64,000 bases of DNA from Anaerolineales bacterium (GTDB lineage Bacteria; Chloroflexota; Anaerolineae; Anaerolineales; Villigracilaceae): NCBI GenBank assembly GCA_024710905.1, contig JANJTV010000109.1:1-64000 (forward strand). The letters are read 5' to 3'. The translations under genes and the position numbers were made by a program. Below, piece after piece: positions 34,791 to 43,025 of the stretch; the first letter of the stretch is position 1; each line of letters starts with the position of its first letter. The notes below the pieces were generated by a model. It saw only the letters and a program-made list of their open reading frames with translations, had not been told where the DNA came from and made no database searches.

Positions 34791-35612
34791 TTAGATGGAC
34801 CTGATGCGCGTGATCAAGCGGTTGACCAGCGACTTCTGCTCTTCCTGATCCTTGACCGGCAATGATGGACGTGCCCGTTCGGGCACAGACGCCGCCCCTT
34901 CGGGGCGAACCACTTCCACCAGGCCAGCCTGTATCAGGCCGTAAACAATGCGGCGGATTTCAATATCGCTCATTTTGGAAGCCGAAGCGATCTGCCGCAT
35001 TGTGTTCTTGGGATTAATAAATGAAACCACCCGCCATTCTTCCACGCTCAAATTCATCTTTTGAATGTTGGCACCGGGCCGCTCTGTGAACTTGAGCGCC
35101 ATATCCAGACTGGGGATTTCATCCTGCAATTGCTCCAACTCGCGCAACTGGCGTGAGCCCTCGATAATCAGGTTCTCGAGATCAAGGCGAACATTGATGC
35201 GATCATCTGAAGGCAGGGCTTCGTTGTCAAACCGGAACGAGCCCTCCACCCAGGTAAATAACTTGCGTATCACATCCGTAAAATAGGCCTGCAGGGCATT
35301 CAGCACATCTTCCTGGGTCATGTATCCGGCATTAATCAACATCAAGCCAAGTTCCTTGTCAGAGATCTGCGCTGCACGGGTCTGGATCGCCTTCAACTGC
35401 CCGGTGGTCAGACGATTGGAACGATGTAAAACAGCCGCAAGGCGGCTGTCATCTTGCCCCACCTGGGCATAGGCCAGTTTTCCATCCCGAAACGTAATCC
35501 GGGCCGTATCATTAGGCGCTTCAACAATCAAAGTGCCCGTCTTGCTGGCAAGGTTGATCAAGTTAAGCAACTGCGTGACCGTAAAATCACGCAGGTTACC
35601 TCTTAGCGCCAT
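34791..35612 (-). CDS. DUF4388 (PATAN-like) protein, first gene of the ten-gene operon
   Basis: The protein has 273 residues. The N-terminal DUF4388 domain reads ALRGNLRDFTVTQLLNLI, KTGTLIVEA and ITFRDGKLAYAQ, followed by helical modules with GLMLINAGYMTQEDVL and ALQAYFTDVIRKLFTWVEG. A winged-helix-like part comes after about residue 180 (SFINPKNTMRQIASASKMSD, IRRIVYGLIQAGLVE). DUF4388/PATAN domains occur in PatA-type regulators and near MglA-like GTPases, where they are thought to mediate regulation by protein contacts. GAGG is 6 bases before its ATG, and a near-consensus promoter lies 48 bases upstream. Confidence 0.88.
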   Translation of the reverse strand: MALRGNLRDFTVTQLLNLINLASKTGTLIVEAPNDTARITFRDGKLAYAQVGQDDSRLAAVLHRSNRLTTGQLKAIQTRAAQISDKELGLMLINAGYMTQEDVLNALQAYFTDVIRKLFTWVEGSFRFDNEALPSDDRINVRLDLENLIIEGSRQLRELEQLQDEIPSLDMALKFTERPGANIQKMNLSVEEWRVVSFINPKNTMRQIASASKMSDIEIRRIVYGLIQAGLVEVVRPEGAASVPERARPSLPVKDQEEQKSLVNRLITRIRSI

Positions 35613-35659
35613 AAGCTGCCTCGATGAGTCAATTTGTCCGCAAGAAACATATTAAAAGG

Positions 35660-35688
35660 ATTATACATGGTAGGTATGCTCGCGTCAA
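35660..35688 (-). promoter_or_regulatory. Strong promoter of the ten-gene operon
   Basis: TTGACG (35683-35688), a 17-base spacer and TATAAT (35660-35665) on the minus strand. The predicted start near 35653 gives a 40-base leader before the DUF4388 gene. No terminator hairpin was seen between the genes from 35612 down to 20851. Confidence 0.85.
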
Positions 35689-35738
35689 ATAAGTGAAGCA
35701 TGGAATGTATGGCGACTGAAAGGGTCAAATTTGCCTAC

Positions 35739-36701
35739 TTAGGGTCCCGGGCGGGCTTCAACAACTGCCTTCACTTGCGCAATGGCCGGGCCAAAGCTGT
35801 ACACCTCCACGGCAAATTCGAGCGTATCACCGGGCTGCAGGCTGCCCTGCCATTCCCAGCGACGCACCCCCACCACGCTGCCATCCGCCGCATACGCCAC
35901 CGCCGCCAGCCAGATCGTATCGGCGGGCACAGGCGCATCCTGCGCCAGGCGTAAAACCCCATCCAGGTTGGCTATCGTGCCGGTGACATCCACCAGGGTA
36001 ATCACTTGCTCAACACTGATTGATACATAACGAGGGTCGCTGGGCAGTAATAGGGTGCTGTTTTGCAGGGTCGTCACGCCGTTCAGGCCATCGATGGATT
36101 GATTGGGGAAGAAAACCACTAGCGGGAGCGTTTCGCCGGGCGGGATGATATTTAACGGGGCATACGCGGGCTGGCTCACGACCGGCCTGCCATCCGTACC
36201 CACCAGGCTAACCTGGGCAATGGGATTTTCTACCGACAGCCCAAACGGGTTGCCCGCCAGCACCAAGCAATACACCCCGCCGCCAGATGGGAAACACCCT
36301 GGTGGCCAAAGTTGAATGCCCGCCGGGGTGGGAGCGGCAATGGCCTGGGCATCTTCAGAACTGGCCGGGATGCGCAACTGCTGGCCAACAAACAAAGATT
36401 CAGCCACCACGCCTGGGTTGGCCGCCTGCAAATCTTGCAGCCGAATTCCAAAATTTTCGGCAATCTGGCCGAGTGTATCATTGCGTTGAACGGTATAAAT
36501 AAACGGGGTTGGGCTGGGCAGCGGGATGGGCGTCTGGAACTGGGTTGCTGTCGGGGCGGCAAAAACCGTCCGCGTGGCATAAGGCTGGAGCATAACAGTG
36601 GGCAAGGCTGTGGGGGAGCCCGCCTCCCCAGCGTTGAACGCGGCACAACCTGTCATCAAAAAAATGACCAGCAGGGCTGGCATCCATCTTCTCTCTTTCA
36701 T
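35739..36701 (-). CDS. LysM lipoprotein
   Basis: The protein has 320 residues. The lipoprotein signal ends in LMTGC, and a Pro/Thr linker (about 28-66) leads to one LysM domain (about 68-112: YTVQRNDTLGQIAENFGI, LQAANPG, VGQQLRIP). A beta-rich C-terminal domain of about 200 residues follows; it resembles FxLYD or NEW3-like accessory folds but cannot be named securely. LysM should bind peptidoglycan or other GlcNAc-containing polymers at the cell surface. TATAAT ends exactly 6 bases before its ATG and there is no Shine-Dalgarno sequence, so a leaderless mRNA is predicted. It is divergent from the TPR gene. Confidence 0.85.
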   Translation of the reverse strand: MKERRWMPALLVIFLMTGCAAFNAGEAGSPTALPTVMLQPYATRTVFAAPTATQFQTPIPLPSPTPFIYTVQRNDTLGQIAENFGIRLQDLQAANPGVVAESLFVGQQLRIPASSEDAQAIAAPTPAGIQLWPPGCFPSGGGVYCLVLAGNPFGLSVENPIAQVSLVGTDGRPVVSQPAYAPLNIIPPGETLPLVVFFPNQSIDGLNGVTTLQNSTLLLPSDPRYVSISVEQVITLVDVTGTIANLDGVLRLAQDAPVPADTIWLAAVAYAADGSVVGVRRWEWQGSLQPGDTLEFAVEVYSFGPAIAQVKAVVEARPGP

Positions 36702-36707
36702 TTCTTC

Positions 36708-36756
36708 ATTATATCAGTGGCAGAGCCTTGTCCACGCGCCATTGCTATGCTAGACT
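36708..36756. promoter_or_regulatory. Divergent leaderless promoters (LysM and TPR genes)
   Basis: Minus strand: TATAAT (36708-36713), 6 bases before the ATG at 36701, with TGGACA at a 15-base spacing. Plus strand: TTGTCC (36728-36733), 17 bases, TAGACT (36751-36756), 6 bases before the ATG at 36763. The two -35 regions overlap, so polymerases may compete. Confidence 0.65.
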
Positions 36757-36762
36757 CAATCC

Positions 36763-38616
36763 ATGGCTGATATGATGCCGACTGAAATCTCCCCTGAGGA
36801 GATCTTGCTTGAACAAGCCATTGATGACATTCGCCAGGGCAAGTTTGCCGCTGCGCGAGATGCCCTGACGCGGCTGATTAAGACCGACCAAAACAATGCT
36901 ACCTACTGGGTATGGATGAGCGCTGCCATGGAAACCCAGAAGGAACGGCTGTACTGCCTGCAGGCGGCCTATAAACTAGACCCGACCAATGTGGCTGCGC
37001 GGCGCGGCCTGCGGCTGATGAGCGCCCTGCCACCGGATGATTCGATTAAGCCCTTCCCCATGAACCACCCACGCCCGTGGGAGGACAAGGTTAAGATTGC
37101 TGACGACAAACCCAAGGAAGGTGGCCTGAAAGCCCTGGCCGGGAACCCGGCCTTCAGGCTGGTGGCGATCTTGATGGTCGGCGTAATACTGGTAGGGGCG
37201 GTGCTGGTCGCGTTCAGCGCCAACGAGCAATTGCGCCCGGTTCGTACGGCCCGCCCAACGATGGATGGGACATTTACGCCAACTGTCACAGCAATATCAC
37301 AGCGCTCGGCAACGCCTGGCTCTGGAGGGGTTTCCCCGCTGATAGGCCTGCTCTCTGAACCCCATACCCCAACCCCAATTTATGCCGCCACCCCGCACGG
37401 GGATGTGGCCTTGGATAGCTACCGCGGCGCGATGCGCGCCTATAACAGCGGGCAATGGGACATGGTGGCTGTGATGATGGCACAGGTGGCTACCGCCCAA
37501 CCCGGTTCAGTGGATGCGATTTATTTCATCGCCGAGTCGTACCGCCTGAGCGGACGCTACCAAGAAGCGCTGGATACTTACCAGCAGGCGATTGCCATCA
37601 ATGCTAATTTTGCGCCGAATTTCCTTGGCCGCGCCCGCACCCGGCTGTCCCAGAACCCGCGCAATAATGTGCTTTCAGACCTAAACGCTGCCATCAATCT
37701 GGACCCCAATTATGGCGAAGCTTTCCTTGAAAGGGGTCTATATCATTTCAACACCAACGATCTGGAATCTGCCTTAAAAGACTTGCGCCAGGCGGCCATC
37801 CTGATGCCCGGTTCGCCACTTGTACAACTGGCACTGGCAAAAACAGAGATTGCCCAGGGCAACTATGAAGAAGCTGTTGTTGCAGCCAGATTGGCCAACG
37901 AACTGGATATTACGAACCTGGAGAGTTACCTGGTGCTCGGGACGGCCTACCGGTTGAACGGTCAGTTGGATGAAGCCGTTTCGCTGCTGGAAACCTATGT
38001 AGAGTATGCGCCGGACAGTTCAGATGCGTTCATGACCCTGGGACAGGCTTATCTTAACGAAGGCCGCCTGGATGAATCCCTGGATGCATTGAATAAAGCC
38101 CTGCAACTGGATGAGCGAAACTCCAGCGCATATGTTGCCCGCGGGGAGGTTTACCTCCAGCAGGAAGAAAATGAAGATGCCCTGGAAGATTTCCAGCGGG
38201 CCAGGCAATTTAACCAAAACTCTTTTGAAGCCGCAATCGGGCTGGCGCGAGCTTACCTTGCACTGGGCCAGCCAAACAATGCTTATGCCCTGGCTTTGTT
38301 ACCCAATGAGCGATTAGTACAAACCGACCAACAATGGGGGTTGTACTTCTACTATCGTGCCCAAGCATTGGAAGGATTAAATGAGCGGGATGCAGCCTAC
38401 CGTGATTGGCGTGACCTGCTTGCCCTGCCGGAAGATGCTGTCAGTGAAGAAATGCGTGCCGAGGCGCAGCAACGGGCAGATGCTTTGCGTTCCCCCACCC
38501 CGTCAGCAAACACGGCGACCCCGGCTACGTCGCGGACACCCACACCAACCCAAACCCGAATTCCTTCGGCAACCCCCTCCCCAACCAATACGCGTGCGCC
38601 TTCCGCAACGCCGTAG
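36763..38616 (+). CDS. Membrane-anchored TPR protein
   Basis: The protein has 617 residues. An N-terminal helical repeat region (about 10-90, with AARDALTRLIKTDQNNATYW) is cytoplasmic, one membrane helix lies at about 130-150, and about eight TPR units fill residues 215-520 (AEAYRLSGRYQEALDTYQQA-like). The tail of 40 residues is a Thr-Pro-Ser linker with no attached domain. TPR arrays scaffold protein complexes; here they would lie outside the cytoplasm. The start lacks a Shine-Dalgarno sequence and has TAGACT six bases upstream. A strong terminator follows. Confidence 0.83.
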   Translation: MADMMPTEISPEEILLEQAIDDIRQGKFAAARDALTRLIKTDQNNATYWVWMSAAMETQKERLYCLQAAYKLDPTNVAARRGLRLMSALPPDDSIKPFPMNHPRPWEDKVKIADDKPKEGGLKALAGNPAFRLVAILMVGVILVGAVLVAFSANEQLRPVRTARPTMDGTFTPTVTAISQRSATPGSGGVSPLIGLLSEPHTPTPIYAATPHGDVALDSYRGAMRAYNSGQWDMVAVMMAQVATAQPGSVDAIYFIAESYRLSGRYQEALDTYQQAIAINANFAPNFLGRARTRLSQNPRNNVLSDLNAAINLDPNYGEAFLERGLYHFNTNDLESALKDLRQAAILMPGSPLVQLALAKTEIAQGNYEEAVVAARLANELDITNLESYLVLGTAYRLNGQLDEAVSLLETYVEYAPDSSDAFMTLGQAYLNEGRLDESLDALNKALQLDERNSSAYVARGEVYLQQEENEDALEDFQRARQFNQNSFEAAIGLARAYLALGQPNNAYALALLPNERLVQTDQQWGLYFYYRAQALEGLNERDAAYRDWRDLLALPEDAVSEEMRAEAQQRADALRSPTPSANTATPATSRTPTPTQTRIPSATPSPTNTRAPSATP

Positions 38617-38630
38617 CAACCTGTTCCCCA

Positions 38631-38671
38631 CAGCAAACCTCCCGCCTTACGAGCGGGAGGTTTGCTGTTTT
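38631..38671 (+). terminator. Terminator after the TPR gene
   Basis: CAGCAAACCTCCCGC (38631-38645) and GCGGGAGGTTTGCTG (38653-38667) form a perfect 15-base-pair stem with a 7-base loop, followed by TTTT. It overlaps the 3' end of the convergent DUF971 gene. Confidence 0.9.
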
Positions 38672-39018
38672 GCTGTGGCGGCCGCTTTCCGACAGGCCGG
38701 GCAGGGACATAATGCCCGCAAATAGTGCCAGTTGTAAATGCCGTAGTCATGATAATCTTCCCAGACCAGAGTGACGCCATACGCGCCAGTGGAAACAATA
38801 TTCACCAGCCGGGTGGCAGGAGAGTCTTCCAACATGACATTAAAGACTTCAGCATCCGGCTCTGATTTCATATTCTCATGACCGCCCCGGCACTGGGCGC
38901 ACGGACAGGCTGCCCGCAACAGGGAAAAGGGATAGATACTGGTGTGGCCATCTGTCCAGGTGACGGTCATTTCCATGGCCTGGCGATTGGCTTTTATTCC
39001 GGTTGGTCGAAGGTTCAT
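38647..39018 (-). CDS. DUF971 family protein
   Basis: The protein has 123 residues. Family features include VTWTDGHTSIYPFSLLRAACPCAQCRGG (here split as VTWTDGHTSIYP and LLRAACPCAQC), VLVWEDYHDYGIYNW-like VTLVWEDYHD and LRALCPCPACR. DUF971 occurs in gamma-butyrobetaine hydroxylase N-termini and beside Fe-S assembly genes; the two CPCxxC clusters suggest metal binding. It is the last of a three-gene minus operon (lipid kinase, SH3-like, DUF971). Its stop codon lies in the loop of the terminator of the opposite gene. Confidence 0.85.
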   Translation of the reverse strand: MNLRPTGIKANRQAMEMTVTWTDGHTSIYPFSLLRAACPCAQCRGGHENMKSEPDAEVFNVMLEDSPATRLVNIVSTGAYGVTLVWEDYHDYGIYNWHYLRALCPCPACRKAAATAKQQTSRS

Positions 39019-39036
39019 TGTGTTTGCTCCAAAAAT

Positions 39037-39510
39037 TTACGGTGCGGGGATGTAGCCCAGGAAGGCATCTGCTGCCCAACCTGACCGTTTGTCGTCATAA
39101 ATCGCAACCAGGTACCACCAGGTGTAGCCATCCTTAAATTGTGGCCCGTCTTGCACCTGAAAGACCTCCGAATCATACCCGAGGAACAATTGTGGAGCAT
39201 CCAGACCGGCGTCTGCGCGCAGGCGCAGCCCCTGCCCGGAAGTCCCGCTGATTTGGACGTAGCCGCCAATGGAAATCTCGCCCGATACCGGCGTGGGCGT
39301 CTGGTTTCCTGCTGGCTCGGTAGGTGGTGGGAGGGGAGTGCCCGTCGGTGCGGGGATAACCGTCTGGGCAGCCAGGAAATTCCCCGGTTCCGGCGGCGGG
39401 GGAGCCGTCCAGATAATCCAGGCAAAAGTGATTACCAACAAGGCAACAGCCAACCCAAGGATGGCCAGGAAAACGCGGGGGGTCAGGATGTCGTTAAGGT
39501 TTACATTCAT
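39037..39510 (-). CDS. Membrane-anchored SH3-like protein
   Basis: The protein has 157 residues with one membrane helix (about 13-35), a Pro-rich linker (about 36-75), and a bacterial SH3-like domain (about 78-155: GYVQISGTSGQGLRLRADAG, WWYLVAIYDDKRSGWAA). SH3b domains generally bind cell-wall material or proteins outside the membrane. The ATG overlaps the lipid-kinase stop (ATGA), so translation is coupled. Confidence 0.8.
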   Translation of the reverse strand: MNVNLNDILTPRVFLAILGLAVALLVITFAWIIWTAPPPPEPGNFLAAQTVIPAPTGTPLPPPTEPAGNQTPTPVSGEISIGGYVQISGTSGQGLRLRADAGLDAPQLFLGYDSEVFQVQDGPQFKDGYTWWYLVAIYDDKRSGWAADAFLGYIPAP

Positions 39511-40442
39511 GATGGCTTAAGTAAATGTCTCGCACCGGGTGGAATAAGCAGGCGAATGGCGGCAGGCTGGCAGGAAATTTCTGCCCGGGTGGTTTCTCCC
39601 AGTGGATCACCATCCAATTGGATATGGAAGGGTTGGTCAGATTCCATCACCAGATGTTCAAAATTAATCTTGTGGGCATCCAGCGCCCGCAGGTGATGGC
39701 CACCCAGCATACCAAAAGCATGCCGCAAGGCATCGCTCAGGTTTGCTCCGGAAAACAGCCAGATATCCATCTTCCCGTCATCAAGATATGCTTCCGGCGA
39801 AATCTCTGCCAACCCGCCCAGGTAACTGCGTATATTGGTGGCCACGGCCTGCATAATCTGCCCCTGCCAGCGGGTATGCCCGGCAGTAACTTGCACATTC
39901 ACCCCATTCCATAGGGCGGCCTGGGTAACGGCTTCGACAAAAAAGTGTGGCACAGGCATGTATTTGGCCACTCTTGTGCGCGGCTCCACCCGGCGGATGG
40001 TCAGGCCGTCCAGGCCGATTCCTGCCCAGAGCAGGAAGGGCTGGCCATTACAAATTCCCAGATCCACAGCGGCAGGCGATGCAGCCAGCAAGGTTTGGAT
40101 GTTTTGGCGCATGGCCCAGGGCCGCGTCCATTCTAAGGAAGGCAAGCCCAGGTCTACACCAAGCACATTGCTTGTCCCGGCGGGCAGTACACCCAGCGCG
40201 GTCTGGGAGCCAACCAACCCGGCAGCCGCCATCCGCAGGGTACCATCGCCGCCTGCGGCAAAAACAGCATCCAACCCATCCTCCGCAGCCTGGCGGGCCA
40301 GTTCCGTGACATGGGCCGCGCTGCGCGTGGACGCCAGGCGTACCGTCCAACCGGCGTGGCGCAACAGGCGCACAGCATCATAAACGAACAGTCGGGCGGG
40401 CAACCTGCCAGCCGTAGGATTGTAAAGGAACAGGCCCTGCAT
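39507..40442 (-). CDS. Diacylglycerol kinase family lipid kinase
   Basis: The product has 311 residues from the ATG at 40440-40442. It has the DAGK catalytic signature FAAGGDGTLRMAAAGL and LPAGTSN, then GIGLDGLTIRRVE and YLGGLAEISPEAYLDDGKMD at the C-terminal lobe. It resembles YegS/DgkB lipid kinases, which phosphorylate diacylglycerol or related lipids for membrane turnover. A longer frame starting 11 residues upstream is rejected because TATAAT ends 7 bases before the ATG chosen and would lie inside the longer frame. Confidence 0.88.
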   Translation of the reverse strand: MQGLFLYNPTAGRLPARLFVYDAVRLLRHAGWTVRLASTRSAAHVTELARQAAEDGLDAVFAAGGDGTLRMAAAGLVGSQTALGVLPAGTSNVLGVDLGLPSLEWTRPWAMRQNIQTLLAASPAAVDLGICNGQPFLLWAGIGLDGLTIRRVEPRTRVAKYMPVPHFFVEAVTQAALWNGVNVQVTAGHTRWQGQIMQAVATNIRSYLGGLAEISPEAYLDDGKMDIWLFSGANLSDALRHAFGMLGGHHLRALDAHKINFEHLVMESDQPFHIQLDGDPLGETTRAEISCQPAAIRLLIPPGARHLLKPS

Positions 40443-40449
40443 AGTGGGG

Positions 40450-40483
40450 ATTATATCAGCCGTGGAAAGCCCCATGATATAAT
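40450..40483. promoter_or_regulatory. Divergent -10 elements (lipid kinase and Ser/Thr kinase)
   Basis: On the minus strand TATAAT (40450-40455) ends 7 bases before the ATG at 40442. On the plus strand TATAAT (40478-40483) ends 9 bases before the ATG at 40493. No Shine-Dalgarno sequence precedes either start. Confidence 0.55.
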
Positions 40484-40492
40484 TTTTTTAAC

Positions 40493-41608
40493 ATGACCGG
40501 CCAGACACCCCTGCTTAATAATCGATATCAGATGATTGAGCCGCTCGGCTCAGGCGGCATGGCGCAGGTTTTCCGCGCCCGTGACCTGATGCTGGAACGG
40601 TTTGTGGCCGTTAAGGTACTGCGCCCGGACTACTCTGCCGACCCGGATTTCCAGGTACGCTTCAGGCAGGAAGCCAAAGCCGCAGCGAACCTGTCTCACC
40701 CTAACATTGTCACCGTACACGACTTCGGTTTTGACCAGGGCATGCTATTCATTGTCATGGAGCATATCCCCGGCACAAACCTGAAAACCATGGTCGAAAA
40801 CCTGGGTAAATTCAACCCGGAAGAAGCCCTGCCACTGCTTGTGCAGGCTTGCGCAGGTATTGGTTACGCGCACCGCGCCGGACTAGTGCACTGCGATGTC
40901 AAACCACATAATATGCTGGTCACGCCAGACCACCGCCTGAAAGTTACCGACTTCGGCATTGCCCGTGCCATCGCCAGCATCCACCCGGATGAGCAAACCG
41001 ATGTAATCTGGGGCTCGCCATTGTATTTCTCACCCGAACAGGCCGGTGGGCAGGCCCCCTCCCCGGCTTCGGATGTTTATTCGCTTGGCGTAGTAATGTA
41101 TGAAATGCTGACCGGCAGGCCGCCTTTTGTGGCGAAAACAGCTGAAAAACTGGCCCAGTTACACCGCGAAGCCCAGCCCGAACCGCCCGGTAAGTTCAAC
41201 CCTGCCATTGGCGACGCACTGGAACAGATTATCCTGAAAGTGCTTTCCAAAGAACCTGCCGCGCGCTATCGCACCGCCGACCAGTTGGGCCGTGTGCTGA
41301 TGACTTTTGGCAACACTCGCCAGAACCCGGCGGTTGCCCTGACCCCCGAACCTCCGCCCACCGACACCGAACCGACCATTGCGCCGCAGCCCACCCGTCG
41401 CGCCACATCCCCTACAGCTGCACGCCCGGTTGTTCCTGCGCGCCCGGCTGTCACCCGCTATACACCCCCGCCACGCCCCGAAACCATTGAAGAAGAAGTT
41501 ATTGACATAGACTGGGTGGCCGTGGCCCTGGGCTTGCTGGCCTTTGTGGCTGTTGGTGGGCTGATTCCCTTCTGGATGTACATCTACTACCAGTTCACTG
41601 CCTTCTAA
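40493..41608 (+). CDS. Membrane Ser/Thr protein kinase (non-RD)
   Basis: The protein has 371 residues. The Hanks-type kinase domain (about 12-275) has the Gly loop LGSGGMAQVF, Lys41 in VAVKVL, catalytic loop HCDVKPHN (133-140), DFG (153-155) and SPEQ. The RD arginine is Cys134, so it is a non-RD kinase and may not need activation-loop phosphorylation in the usual way. A Pro/Thr linker (about 280-335) leads to one C-terminal membrane helix (about 342-365) with almost nothing outside. There is no PASTA or other sensor domain. Its stop overlaps the rpe ATG (TAAATG). Confidence 0.9.
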   Translation: MTGQTPLLNNRYQMIEPLGSGGMAQVFRARDLMLERFVAVKVLRPDYSADPDFQVRFRQEAKAAANLSHPNIVTVHDFGFDQGMLFIVMEHIPGTNLKTMVENLGKFNPEEALPLLVQACAGIGYAHRAGLVHCDVKPHNMLVTPDHRLKVTDFGIARAIASIHPDEQTDVIWGSPLYFSPEQAGGQAPSPASDVYSLGVVMYEMLTGRPPFVAKTAEKLAQLHREAQPEPPGKFNPAIGDALEQIILKVLSKEPAARYRTADQLGRVLMTFGNTRQNPAVALTPEPPPTDTEPTIAPQPTRRATSPTAARPVVPARPAVTRYTPPPRPETIEEEVIDIDWVAVALGLLAFVAVGGLIPFWMYIYYQFTAF

Positions 41609-42271
41609 ATGACCACAACCATCATCGCGCCATCCATCCTGTCTGCCGATTTCACCCACCTGGGCGAACAACTTGCGGCATGTGAACAAGCCGGGGCGGA
41701 TTGGATTCATGTGGATGTGATGGACGGGCATTTTGTACCCAACCTGACGATTGGCCCATTGGTGGTGGAAGCCTGTAAACGCGCCACCGGGCTACCCCTC
41801 GACGTGCACTTGATGATCGAAAAGCCGGAGTCCATTATCCCGGCCTTCGCCAGGGCAGGCGCCTCGCGCCTGACCATTCACGTGGAGACCTGCCCGCACC
41901 TGCACCGCACGCTGGAACAAATCCGCGGGCTCGGCGTCTCAGCCGGGGTGACATTGAACCCATCCACCCCGGTTGAGTCTTTGCGGCATGTGCTGCACCT
42001 GATTGACCTGGCGCTGGTGATGACCGTCAACCCTGGTTTCGGCGGGCAGTCGTTTATCAAAGAAATGCTGCCCAAAATCCAACACCTGCGCCAGATGTTG
42101 GATAAACACAACCCGACCGCCTGGCTGCAGGTAGATGGGGGAATTTCGGCAGAGACCATTGGCTTGGCCCACACGGCGGGCGCCAATGCATTTGTGGCCG
42201 GGAATGCAGTTTTCAACCACCCAAACGGGATACAGGCCGGGGTGAGTGCACTGCGAGAGAAATTGGTTTAA
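41609..42271 (+). CDS. rpe: Ribulose-phosphate 3-epimerase
   Basis: The protein has 220 residues in the TIM-barrel epimerase family. Motifs in order are APSILSADFTHLG, WIHVDVMDGHFVPNLTIGP, LDVHLMIEKPE, MTVNPGFGGQSF and LQVDGGIS. The metal-binding His and Asp residues are present. It interconverts ribulose 5-phosphate and xylulose 5-phosphate in the pentose phosphate pathway. The ATG overlaps the kinase stop, so its translation is coupled to the kinase. Confidence 0.95.
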   Translation: MTTTIIAPSILSADFTHLGEQLAACEQAGADWIHVDVMDGHFVPNLTIGPLVVEACKRATGLPLDVHLMIEKPESIIPAFARAGASRLTIHVETCPHLHRTLEQIRGLGVSAGVTLNPSTPVESLRHVLHLIDLALVMTVNPGFGGQSFIKEMLPKIQHLRQMLDKHNPTAWLQVDGGISAETIGLAHTAGANAFVAGNAVFNHPNGIQAGVSALREKLV

Positions 42272-42283
42272 CGGGTTAAAACA

Positions 42284-42309
42284 AAAATCACGGCCAAACC
42301 AGTTGGCCG
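42284..42309 (-). terminator. rpmB terminator
   Basis: On the minus strand CGGCCAA and TTGGCCG (42291-42309) form a 7-pair stem with a 5-base loop, then GTGATTTTTGTTTT. It is 37 bases after the rpmB stop. On the plus strand only a weak T-tract follows. Confidence 0.75.
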
Positions 42310-42346
42310 GATTCTTGTTCGGTTCATCCAGAAAAGAGATGCCGTG

Positions 42347-42529
42347 TTAGGCGGTTTTCACCAGGGTGCGAATGCACTTGGTGCACAAAGTCTTCTGAAC
42401 TTTGCGGCCTTTTTCAAACACGGTTACCTTCTGCAGGTTCGGGCGAAAGGTACGGTTACTCGCCCGCTGGGAGAAAGAGCGGTTGTGTCCGAAGGTGGTA
42501 GTCTTGCTGCAATGTGCGCACTTGGCCAT
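42347..42529 (-). CDS. rpmB: 50S ribosomal protein L28
   Basis: The protein has 60 residues: MAKCAHCSKTTTFGHNRSFS, RTFRPNLQKV and the C-terminal CTKCIRTL. Two CxxC pairs show the zinc-binding (C+) form of L28. AAAGGA lies 8-9 bases before the ATG. It is monocistronic with its own terminator and is divergent from asp23, an arrangement common in Gram-positive bacteria and Chloroflexota. Confidence 0.95.
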   Translation of the reverse strand: MAKCAHCSKTTTFGHNRSFSQRASNRTFRPNLQKVTVFEKGRKVQKTLCTKCIRTLVKTA

Positions 42530-42637
42530 TTTCTTGCTTCCTTTCTTGCTATAATTACATTGAAAAGCGCGTTATTCTATCACAGAACGAACCCTTCTTC
42601 AAGACAGGTGTTAAACCAATACGCAAAGGATTTCAAC

Positions 42638-42994
42638 ATGGGCGAAGAAAAAACAACCCTGGGCAGCATCAGCATCTCCCCCAACGCCGTGGCCTCGATT
42701 GCCTACCACGCCACCCTGCAATCTTATGGAGTAGTGGGGCTGGCCCCAAAGAACCTGGCCGAGGGAATTGCCGCCACCATCACCCGCGAACCCAGCCGGG
42801 GTGTAAATGTAAAATTTGATGGTGAGCATCTCAACATTGATATTTATGTGATCGTCGAATTTGGTACACGCATTGCCACGGTGGCAAACAGTGTGGCCAA
42901 TGCCGTCGTTTTTAACGTCGAAAAATCGGTCGGCCTGAAAGTAAATGAAGTAAATGTACATGTGCAGGGCCTGCGCGTGAGCAACCCGGACTAG
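42638..42994 (+). CDS. Asp23/Gls24 family protein
   Basis: The product has 118 residues from the ATG at 42638, with AAGGA about 7 bases upstream. Family features are GSISISPNAVASIAYHATLQSYGVVGL and VNVKFDGEHLNIDIYVIVEFG, each given in part. The end is VNVHVQGLRV. Such proteins are membrane-associated or cell-envelope stress proteins, and the gene beside fakA (yloU-like) is highly conserved. It starts the asp23-fakA-degV cluster, 31 bases before fakA. Confidence 0.9.
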   Translation: MGEEKTTLGSISISPNAVASIAYHATLQSYGVVGLAPKNLAEGIAATITREPSRGVNVKFDGEHLNIDIYVIVEFGTRIATVANSVANAVVFNVEKSVGLKVNEVNVHVQGLRVSNPD

Positions 42995-43025
42995 TGCCGG
43001 AAATCTTTAACTTGAGTGGAGAGCG

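Noticed and set aside
36640-36670. TGTCAT-like half-site pair near the LysM gene start
   Set aside because: It has a 7-base spacer and an imperfect right half, and it lies inside the coding sequence of the signal peptide.
40443-40475. Longer start for the lipid kinase at 40475
   Set aside because: It contains the TATAAT at 40450-40455; the short start matches the family N-terminus and the leaderless pattern.
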